Shown here: in pieces, positions 19,663-26,320 of the stretch
Position numbering within the stretch: the first letter of the stretch is position 1
Layout: the number at the start of each line of letters is the position of its first letter
NCBI RefSeq assembly: GCF_021991925.1
Contig: NZ_RXZI01000002.1
Location: 620,001-684,000 of the forward strand
DNA length: 64,000 nucleotides
Source of the DNA: Sutcliffiella horikoshii
GTDB taxonomy: Bacteria > Bacillota > Bacilli > Bacillales > Bacillaceae_I
Direction: 5' to 3'
Made by a program: the position numbers and the translations under genes
The notes under the pieces: model-generated
The model's database searches: none
What the model was told of the DNA's origin: nothing
The model's input: only the letters and a program-made list of their open reading frames with translations

Positions 19663-19697
19663 AAATACGGCGTAGCAAGACTGCGCCGTATTTCTTC
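19663..19697 (+). terminator. Terminator-like hairpin after the phosphorylase gene
   Basis: Perfect 10-bp arms AAATACGGCG / CGCCGTATTT followed by a short T-rich stretch. It leaves only 59 bp before the next gene, so partial read-through is likely. Confidence 0.7.
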
Positions 19698-19713
19698 ATG
19701 AGGAGCAGATAAG

Positions 19714-20805
19714 ATGGAAAAAATGAAAGCAGGCATCATTGGAACCGGCACCATTAGCGGAATTTACTTAGAAGCACCATCCAAGTTTACTATATTAGAC
19801 ATCGTCGCAGTGGCGGATCTTGACATAGAACGGGCAAAAATCAGGGCAAAGGAGTTTCAAATCGAAAAGGTTTATACGGTGGCTGAAATGCTTGAGGATC
19901 CTGAAATTGACATGATCATCAACCTTACTATCCCAAAAGCCCATTATGAGGTGACACTTGCGGCACTTGAAGCTGGCAAGCATGTTTTCGTGGAAAAGCC
20001 ACTTACACTAGATGTGGAGGAAGGCAGGAAAGTACTGGAGCTTGCCAAGCAAAAAGGGCTCCGTGTAGGATCTGCACCAGATACGTTCCTTGGTGCGGCA
20101 TTACAAACATGCCGGAAGCTGATTGATGATGGAGCGATCGGGCGTCCGCTTGGTGCTACCGGCTTTATGCTAAATGGCGGCCCAGAAGGCTGGCATCCCT
20201 CCCCAGATTTTTATTATCAAAAAGGGGGTGGGCCGATGTTTGATATGGGTCCATATTATCTCACCGCTTTTATTCACTTACTGGGACCGATCAAGCGAGT
20301 AACAGGCTCAGCGCAGTCGGGCTTTACAGAAAGAACGGTGACCAGAAGCGAAGACTATGGGCGCAAGCTACCAGTTGAGACTCCTACGCATGTGGCAGGC
20401 ATTTTGGATTTTGAAAGCGGGGCAGTCGGAACCCTTGTGACAAGTTTCGATGTATTCGGCGGAACAGAGCATCCTTGCATCGAAATTCATGGTACAAAAG
20501 GAACATTGAGTGTGCCAGATCCAAACAATTTTGGTGGTACTGTCAGACTTCGGGAAGCAGGATCCCATTCGTTCAAGGAAACGCCACTTTCCCATCACTA
20601 TGCAGAGAACAGTCGGGGAATCGGTGCAGCGGAAATGGCACACGCCATTAAGGAAGGCCGTCCACATCGCGCAAATGGAGAATTGGCACTCCAAGTACTT
20701 GAAGTGATGCATGCTATACATGCGTCCTCCACAAAGGGCGTCCATGTCGATATAAAAAACAGATGCGAGCGACCAGCAGCACTCCCGATGGGGATGGTCC
20801 TGTAA
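19714..20805 (+). CDS. Gfo/Idh/MocA family sugar dehydrogenase (first copy)
   Basis: NAD(P)-dependent dehydrogenase of the glucose-fructose oxidoreductase / inositol dehydrogenase family, which often oxidises C3 of a sugar or glycoside. The Rossmann motif GIIGTGTISGIYLEA is at the N-terminus, the conserved EKPL Lys motif near residue 93, and the C-terminal beta-sheet domain has GGGPMFDMGPYYLTAFIHLLGP with the usual acid/His region. 363 residues is normal. Ribosome site GAGGAG. Located between the phosphorylase and the regulator. With the second copy at 23079 and two isomerase-like genes it suggests a 3-keto-sugar pathway. Substrate not known. Confidence 0.85.
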   Translation: MEKMKAGIIGTGTISGIYLEAPSKFTILDIVAVADLDIERAKIRAKEFQIEKVYTVAEMLEDPEIDMIINLTIPKAHYEVTLAALEAGKHVFVEKPLTLDVEEGRKVLELAKQKGLRVGSAPDTFLGAALQTCRKLIDDGAIGRPLGATGFMLNGGPEGWHPSPDFYYQKGGGPMFDMGPYYLTAFIHLLGPIKRVTGSAQSGFTERTVTRSEDYGRKLPVETPTHVAGILDFESGAVGTLVTSFDVFGGTEHPCIEIHGTKGTLSVPDPNNFGGTVRLREAGSHSFKETPLSHHYAENSRGIGAAEMAHAIKEGRPHRANGELALQVLEVMHAIHASSTKGVHVDIKNRCERPAALPMGMVL

Positions 20806-20838
20806 AAGCAGGAAGTGTCCATTATAATAGGGAAACTA

Positions 20839-20891
20839 TTGATTTATGAAAATGTTTACATTATGCTAGAAGAAGGAGATTGAAACGTTTC
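20839..20891 (+). promoter_or_regulatory. Promoter and operator of the LacI regulator gene
   Basis: -35 TTGATT (20839-20844) and -10 TATGCT (20862-20867), spacer 17 bp. The perfect operator GAAACGTTTC follows at 20882-20891, just past the expected +1, which implies autorepression. Confidence 0.7.
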
Positions 20892-20940
20892 GAAGGGGAG
20901 TTGGATCAGGATAGATCCGCTTTCATGAGGGGGTAAAAAA

Positions 20941-21927
20941 GTGGCAACAATCAAAGATGTGGCAAAGCTTGCTGGAGTGGCTGTTTCAACAGCTTCCTAT
21001 GCGCTGAACAATGTAAATAAAGTCAGCCCGGCGACCATGAAAAAAGTGCAGGAAGCCGCAAGGGAACTGAACTATTTTAAAAATGGCTTTGCCTCTGACC
21101 TAAAAAGAACAAAAACAAACACAATAGCACTCATATTACGGGATCTTTCCGGTCCTTTCTATTCTGAGCTCATCAAAGGGGTACAGGAAGTATCCATGAC
21201 AAATGGCTACGACTTGATAGCATGCAGCTCTGTTGGAGGAGCGCAATCCACTGCAGCAAAATTTTTAAAAGAAAAACGGGTGGATGGTGCGATCATCCTC
21301 GCCCATAATATAACCAATGATATTGTGCTAGAATCGGCACGTGAAGGATTTCCAATTGTAGTGCTTGATCGGAAGCTTAATCATGAGTTTGTGTATCAGG
21401 TGGAAGTGGACAACATCCATGGCGGATATGCGGCCACGGAATACTTAATCAACAAAGGCCACCGTGAAATAGGATATGTTAGCGGGCCTTTAAATTCCCA
21501 TGATAACCAAATGCGCTATGATGGTTATATGGGTGCATTAAAGGACTACGGCATCAAGTTCCAAAACAAATGGAAGGTGTTCGGGGACTTTACGCGTGAA
21601 GGTGGTTACCGGGCAACGAAAATGCTGATCGCGCAACGCCAGCTTCCTGAAGCCATTTTTTATGCCAATGACGAGATGGCAATCGGCGGTTTGCAAGCAT
21701 TCAAAGAAAACAAAATCAGCGTGCCCGACGATGTTTCCATCATCGGATATGACGATATCCAGTTGGCTGAATATGTGAACCCTCCGCTTACGACGGTAAG
21801 ACAGCCCAAGTATGAGGTCGGGGCGTTAGCGGTCCATGTGGTGTTCCAAGCATTGGCAAAAGAGGATACAGTGGAAAATTATTATAATCTATCCACCGAG
21901 ATTGTGGAACGCAAGTCGGTAAAGTAA
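20941..21927 (+). CDS. LacI family transcriptional regulator
   Basis: 328 residues. The N-terminal helix-turn-helix reads TIKDVAKLAGVAVSTASYALNN with the hinge helix around residues 50-58. It is followed by a periplasmic-binding-protein-like effector domain (ALILRDLSGPFYSELIKGVQEV, IFYANDEMAIGGLQAFKE, SIIGYDDIQLAEYVNPPLTTV). The GTG start has GAGGGGG before it. The operator GAAACGTTTC lies in its own promoter and in front of the binding protein, GH3, ThuA and GH35 units, so it is the probable local repressor of the whole block. Inducer likely a gluco-oligosaccharide or a product of it (inference). Confidence 0.94.
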   Translation: MATIKDVAKLAGVAVSTASYALNNVNKVSPATMKKVQEAARELNYFKNGFASDLKRTKTNTIALILRDLSGPFYSELIKGVQEVSMTNGYDLIACSSVGGAQSTAAKFLKEKRVDGAIILAHNITNDIVLESAREGFPIVVLDRKLNHEFVYQVEVDNIHGGYAATEYLINKGHREIGYVSGPLNSHDNQMRYDGYMGALKDYGIKFQNKWKVFGDFTREGGYRATKMLIAQRQLPEAIFYANDEMAIGGLQAFKENKISVPDDVSIIGYDDIQLAEYVNPPLTTVRQPKYEVGALAVHVVFQALAKEDTVENYYNLSTEIVERKSVK

Positions 21928-21939
21928 AATAGAGGAATG

Positions 21940-21977
21940 GCCTTTTCTGTCATTAAGTGACGGGAAAGGCTTTTTTT
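21940..21977 (+). terminator. Terminator after the LacI regulator
   Basis: GCCTTTTCTGTCA pairs with TGACGGGAAAGGC (two G-U/mismatch positions) followed by seven Ts. Confidence 0.85.
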
Positions 21978-22030
21978 ATGGTCACTAAAGAATCAAGTCG
22001 GAATTTTACAATCTAGTTCGGACTTTAACA

Positions 22031-22110
22031 TTGAAAACGCTTTATTATCCATTTATAATGTAGGAGAGTTGTCTTGAAACGTTACATGTACTGCAATATG
22101 GAAACGTTCC
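22031..22110 (+). promoter_or_regulatory. Promoter with cre-like site and two degenerate operators, ThuA operon
   Basis: -35 TTGAAA (22031-22036) and -10 TATAAT (22054-22059), spacer 17 bp. TGAAAACGCTTTAT overlapping the -35 is cre-like. GAAACGTTAC (22076-22085) and GAAACGTTCC (22101-22110) are one to two mismatches from the operator palindrome. Same architecture as the promoter at 0.9 kb. Confidence 0.7.
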
Positions 22111-22169
22111 CACACAACTGACCACAACCAATTAATAGAGTTAGAGATTTTGCAAAAATAGAAGTAACC

Positions 22170-22300
22170 TAGCTGATGATTGGAGCGAAAGGCGAAGACT
22201 CCGGCGGGAGGTAGCGGTAGGTGGAGACCCCGCAACGAAGTGAGGAGGCTCCAGCAGCGCCCCGCGGAAAGCGAAGCCTGGCGCGGAAATCAGCAGCGGT
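22170..22300 (+). repeat. Palindromic repeat, family A, copy 4
   Basis: Core with GCTGATGATTGGAGC and GGAAATCAGCAGCGGT ends. The T-to-G change near the right end is matched by a change on the left arm, so the pairing is kept. It lies inside the 5' untranslated region of the ThuA operon, between promoter and first gene. Confidence 0.88.
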
Positions 22301-22342
22301 GTAACCCAAATAGACTGGTAGCAAAGAAAGGGGCAACAAACA

Positions 22343-23065
22343 ATGATCAGAGTGACAGTATGGAATGAAAACCGACATGAACAAACAAACGAAAAAGTGA
22401 GAGAAGTATATCCAGAAGGCATTCACGGTGCCATCGCTTCCTTCCTAAAAGAAGAAAACCATGAAGTAAGAACCGCCACATTGGACGAGCCAGAGCACGG
22501 ACTTACCGAAGAAGTATTGAACAACACAGATGTTCTTTTATGGTGGGGCCATGTCGCGCATGACGATGTGAGCGATGAGATCGTTACTCGCGTAAAAAAT
22601 AGAGTACTAGACGGAATGGGATTGATCGTTCTTCACTCTGGTCATTTCTCTAAAATTTTCAAAACATTGATGGGTACGACATGTGACCTGAAATGGAGAG
22701 AAGCAGACGAAAAAGAGCGCATCTGGGTAGTATCACCAGGCCATCCAATCGCAGAAGGAATCGGGGAGCACATCGATATCGAGCGCGAAGAAATGTATGG
22801 AGAGCATTTCGATATTCCAGATCCGGACGAGCTAGTATTTGTGAGCTGGTTTGAAGGCGGAGAGGTATTCCGCAGCGGTTGCACATACAAGCGCGGGAGA
22901 GGGAAAGTATTCTACTTCCGTCCAGGCCATGAAACATACCCGACTTACTATCATGAAAAAGTACAAAAAGTTATCAGCAATGCCGTTAACTGGGCAAAAC
23001 CGACTACGATCGGTGATGTATATTACGGAAATGCAAAACCATTAGAAGAAATCAAAAGCAAATAA
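22343..23065 (+). CDS. ThuA domain protein (trehalose-utilisation family)
   Basis: 240 residues with the ThuA fold, a glutamine-amidotransferase-like alpha/beta domain. Visible landmarks are [11 protein letters not shown] at the start, [29 protein letters not shown] and [21 protein letters not shown]. ThuA proteins occur in disaccharide pathways that use 3-keto intermediates, but their reaction is not settled. First gene of a four-gene operon (ThuA, dehydrogenase, two isomerase-like proteins). Ribosome site AAAGGGG. No signal peptide. Confidence 0.88.
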   Translation: MIRVTVWNENRHEQTNEKVREVYPEGIHGAIASFLKEENHEVRTATLDEPEHGLTEEVLNNTDVLLWWGHVAHDDVSDEIVTRVKNRVLDGMGLIVLHSGHFSKIFKTLMGTTCDLKWREADEKERIWVVSPGHPIAEGIGEHIDIEREEMYGEHFDIPDPDELVFVSWFEGGEVFRSGCTYKRGRGKVFYFRPGHETYPTYYHEKVQKVISNAVNWAKPTTIGDVYYGNAKPLEEIKSK

Positions 23066-23078
23066 GGGGGACAACAAA

Positions 23079-24113
23079 ATGAAATTACGAGTTGGAGTAG
23101 TAGGATGCGGAAGTATCGCTAAGCACCGTCATATACCGGAGTACCACGCAAACCAGAACGTGGAGATTGTGGCATTTTGTGATGTCGTGAAAGAGCGCGC
23201 GGAGCAAGCTGTTGAAACATATGGCGGGAAAGCTTATGAAAGCTATCAAGAAATGATTGACCGTGAAGAATTGGATGTTGTGAGTGTATGCACACCAAAC
23301 TATCTGCATGCCCCTGTATCCATCTATGCTTCCAAAGCTGGTGCACACGTTTTATGTGAAAAGCCGATGGCCACATCAAAAGAAGAAGCGGATGAGATGA
23401 TTGCTGCAGCGAAAGCGTCTGGCAAAAAGCTGATGATCGCGCACAACCAACGTTTTGTTCCATCCCACCAAAAAGCAAAACAACTGATTGAAAGCGGCGA
23501 AGTAGGTAAAATTTACAGCTTCCGTACAGCATTTGGACACCCTGGACCAGAAGGCTGGAGTGTGGACGGAAAAGACAGCTGGTTCTTCCGTAAAGAAGAA
23601 GCATTCATCGGTGCGATGGGAGACCTTGGTGTGCATAAGTCCGACTTGATGCGCTACCTTTTAGGGGAAGAAATCGTGGAAGTGGGAGCGTTCATCGAAA
23701 CGTCTTCCAAAGAAAACACAGATGTGGACGATACGGCAGTTTGTGCGCTAAGAACGGAAAGCGGAATTGTTGGAACACTTGCGGCTAGCTGGTCTTACAA
23801 GCGTGAAGATAACTCCACAATCATCTATGCGGAAAAAGCCGTTCTTCGTCTTGAAGACGATCCGACCCATTCTTTAGTCGTACAATACGCAACAGGTGAG
23901 ACAGTTCGCTATGAATTAGGCAAAATCCAAAGCAATGATGCAGGCGGACAAACTGGTTCCCATGTGATCGACCATTTTGTAGCAAGCATCCTTGAAGATA
24001 AAGAAGTACTTGTAGACGGAAATGAAGGAAAGAACTCCTTGATGGTTATTTTAGGGGCGCTTGAGTCCAATGAAACGAAGAAGATCGTCAACATCCAAAA
24101 CGAATTGAACTAA
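23079..24113 (+). CDS. Gfo/Idh/MocA family sugar dehydrogenase (second copy)
   Basis: 344 residues with the Rossmann motif GVVGCGSIAKHRHIPEYH, the CEKPMATS Lys motif (about residue 95) and the C-terminal domain GAMGDLGVHKSDLMRYLLGE, where the Asp/His pair typical of the family is present. Starts 14 bp after ThuA. Likely oxidises or reduces a glycoside or a 3-keto sugar using NAD(P). It differs clearly from the copy at 19714, suggesting two separate steps rather than redundancy. Confidence 0.87.
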   Translation: MKLRVGVVGCGSIAKHRHIPEYHANQNVEIVAFCDVVKERAEQAVETYGGKAYESYQEMIDREELDVVSVCTPNYLHAPVSIYASKAGAHVLCEKPMATSKEEADEMIAAAKASGKKLMIAHNQRFVPSHQKAKQLIESGEVGKIYSFRTAFGHPGPEGWSVDGKDSWFFRKEEAFIGAMGDLGVHKSDLMRYLLGEEIVEVGAFIETSSKENTDVDDTAVCALRTESGIVGTLAASWSYKREDNSTIIYAEKAVLRLEDDPTHSLVVQYATGETVRYELGKIQSNDAGGQTGSHVIDHFVASILEDKEVLVDGNEGKNSLMVILGALESNETKKIVNIQNELN

Positions 24114-24128
24114 GGAGCGTGAACACAA

Positions 24129-25097
24129 ATGAAACTAGGCGTATTTACCGTCCTTTTTGCAAATAAACCTTTCACGGAAATGCTTGATTATGTGAAAGCA
24201 TCAGGTCTGGATGCAGTGGAAATCGGTACAGGCTGCTACCCTGGAAACAACCATTGTCCTTTGGATACCCTTTTAGAGGACGAAGGGGCACGCAATGCGT
24301 ATATGGAGGAAATCCATTCCCGCGGCTTGCAAATCAGTGCATTCAGTTGCCACGGTAACCCCATTTCACCTGATGAGGCTTTTGCAAAAGAATCACATGA
24401 AACCTTACTAAAAACAATTGACCTTGCTGCTTTGACAGGAGTGGAAGTGGTGAACTGCTTCTCCGGCGTTCCTGGTGACAGCGAGACGGCAAAAGCGCCA
24501 AACTGGCCTGTTGCACCTTGGCCAAATGAGTATGGCGACGTCCTGACTTGGCAGTGGGAAACAAAGCTTATCCCTTACTGGAAGGAAGTAGGGAAGTACG
24601 CAGAAGAGCGTAACATCAAAATCGGTCTTGAACTACACGGCGGATTCTTGGTGCATACGCCACACACTATGTTGAAACTTCGTGAATTAACGTCTCCTGC
24701 AATCGGCGCAAACCTCGATCCAAGTCATCTTTGGTGGCAAGGGATCGACCCTGTTGCAGCAATCAAAATCTTAGGAAAAGCTGGCGCCATCCATCATTTC
24801 CATGCAAAAGACACATACATCGATCAGGACAACGTGAACATGTACGGCTTAACGGACATGCAGCCATACGGCGAAGTCCAAACCCGTGCATGGAGCTTCC
24901 GTTCTGTCGGATGCGGCCATAGTGTTCAAGAATGGTCCGACATGATGAGTGCATTGCGTACGTACGGTTATGATTATGTCGTAAGCATCGAGCACGAAGA
25001 CCCAATCATGTCGATTGAAGAAGGCTTTGCCCGTGCGGTATCAAACCTTCAATCTGTATTGATCAAAGAACAACCTGCTGATATGTGGTGGGTGTAA
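24129..25097 (+). CDS. Sugar phosphate isomerase/epimerase-like TIM barrel (first copy)
   Basis: 322 residues of the xylose-isomerase-like AP-endonuclease-2 superfamily. Metal ligands are recognisable in IGLELHGGFLVH (Glu), GANLDPSHLWW (Asp/His), HHFHAKDTY (His) and YVVSIEHEDP (Glu). Begins 15 bp after the dehydrogenase. In characterised clusters such as E. coli ycjQRS, relatives epimerise 3-keto glycosides. Others hydrolyse or isomerise keto sugars, so the exact reaction is open. Ends with a terminator hairpin. Confidence 0.85.
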   Translation: MKLGVFTVLFANKPFTEMLDYVKASGLDAVEIGTGCYPGNNHCPLDTLLEDEGARNAYMEEIHSRGLQISAFSCHGNPISPDEAFAKESHETLLKTIDLAALTGVEVVNCFSGVPGDSETAKAPNWPVAPWPNEYGDVLTWQWETKLIPYWKEVGKYAEERNIKIGLELHGGFLVHTPHTMLKLRELTSPAIGANLDPSHLWWQGIDPVAAIKILGKAGAIHHFHAKDTYIDQDNVNMYGLTDMQPYGEVQTRAWSFRSVGCGHSVQEWSDMMSALRTYGYDYVVSIEHEDPIMSIEEGFARAVSNLQSVLIKEQPADMWWV

Positions 25098-25112
25098 GTT
25101 TTAGCTATTGTG

Positions 25113-25145
25113 AACAAGCAACCAACGATCTTGGTTGCTTGTTTT
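25113..25145 (+). terminator. Terminator after first isomerase/epimerase gene
   Basis: AACAAGCAACCAA and TTGGTTGCTTGTT form a perfect 13-bp stem with a 5-base loop and trailing Ts. The following gene, about 190 bp on, may rely on read-through or its own promoter. Confidence 0.88.
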
Positions 25146-25331
25146 CATAAGGCTCTTTGTTGCTATTCACTAGTAAAAAGTCGTCAGTTGGCCTTTCTAC
25201 AGCTTAGATACTTTAATAAATGCAGCAGTAAATTCAGTATTGCAGGGAAAAGAATAAGGTATATAAAGGTTGGTTCATAGGGAAGTAAAAAAAGTAAACG
25301 GAATGAACCAAAAATAAGGAGGCGGATGAGG

Positions 25332-26090
25332 ATGAAACACAAGATTGCTGCACAACTATATACAGTACGTGATTTTTTGGAGAAAGATTTTATCGGCGTA
25401 TTAAAAGAATTAAAAGACATGGGCTTTGCGGGTGTCGAAATGGCAGGACTATACGGCCATGATCCAAAGGAAATCGCAGCTGCTTTGAACGAATTGGAGT
25501 TGTCCGTTGCTGGCATGCACGTAGGGGTGGATCGATTACGCAACGAGCTTCCTGCCGTGTTGGATGAAGCAGAGCTATTCGGAACGAAGCACCTTGTCAT
25601 GCCATATGTGGTGGAAGAGGACCGAACGGAGGAATATTATGTTTCTCTGAAGGCTGAATTGAACGAGCTTGCTCCTGTACTGAAAAAAGACGGCTACACG
25701 ATCAGCTATCATAACCACGATTTTGAGTTTGAGAAAGAAATAGATGGAAAGGTAGTCTTGGAATATCTCCTTGAGCCAAGTGCTGATAACTTGCTGCATG
25801 CCGAATTGGATGTTTATTGGGTAACAAAAGCAGGTCGTGATGTTTTGGACTTCTTGTCCCCTTTAGCAGGTCGCGTTCCAACGTTACATATGAAGGATAT
25901 GGCACCTGGTGAGGAAGGAAGCTTTGCAGAAGTAGGTACAGGTGTCATCGACTTTGAACCGGTATTGCGCTGGGGAGAAGAGAATGGGGTCCAATGGTAC
26001 ATCATTGAGCAGGATGTGTGTCCAGGGAATCCATTGGACAGCTTGCGTGTGAGTATTGGGAATCTTAAAGGGATGATGGAGAAAATTTAA
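25332..26090 (+). CDS. Sugar phosphate isomerase/epimerase-like TIM barrel (second copy)
   Basis: 252 residues, KIAAQLYTVRDFLEKDF at the start, with metal-ligand segments SYHNHDFEFEK (His/Glu), HAELDVYWVTKAG (Asp), PTLHMKDMAPGEEG (His) and YIIEQDVC (Glu). Short member of the superfamily, like many 3-dehydro-sugar or 2-keto-inositol isomerases. The ATG at 25332 is chosen because AAGGAGG lies 9 bases upstream; the in-frame ATG at 25326 would be only 3 bases away. Same-strand neighbour of the ThuA operon. Confidence 0.85.
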   Translation: MKHKIAAQLYTVRDFLEKDFIGVLKELKDMGFAGVEMAGLYGHDPKEIAAALNELELSVAGMHVGVDRLRNELPAVLDEAELFGTKHLVMPYVVEEDRTEEYYVSLKAELNELAPVLKKDGYTISYHNHDFEFEKEIDGKVVLEYLLEPSADNLLHAELDVYWVTKAGRDVLDFLSPLAGRVPTLHMKDMAPGEEGSFAEVGTGVIDFEPVLRWGEENGVQWYIIEQDVCPGNPLDSLRVSIGNLKGMMEKI

Positions 26091-26099
26091 TTTTAAGTG

Positions 26100-26138
26100 T
26101 AACAGGTGGCCGCCGGGGGAAGGGGGCTGCCTGTTTTT
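26100..26138 (+). terminator. Terminator after second isomerase/epimerase gene
   Basis: AACAGGTGGCC pairs with GGCTGCCTGTT through two wobble pairs, followed by six Ts. Confidence 0.7.
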
Positions 26139-26155
26139 TGCGGTTTTGGGAAATC

Positions 26156-26260
26156 GGCACGAACTTGGTGGATTTTGGCACGAACTCGGGGCGTTTTCGC
26201 ACCAACTTACCTCATTTCGGCACCAACTCACCCTGTTTCCGCACGAACTCGACTAAATCA
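26156..26260. repeat. Tandem repeat, five 21-bp units
   Basis: Five consecutive 21-base units beginning GGCACGAACTTGG, GGCACGAACTCGG, CGCACCAACTTAC, GGCACCAACTCAC and CGCACGAACTCGA. The first ten bases are conserved and the last eleven drift. It lies between convergent genes. A translated heptapeptide repeat is possible but no start context supports a gene. Confidence 0.85.
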
Positions 26261-26320
26261 CAACAAAAATGCCCAGATACCTTGCTCCTATAAGGGGGAA
26301 AGGGTACCTGGACACCTGTT

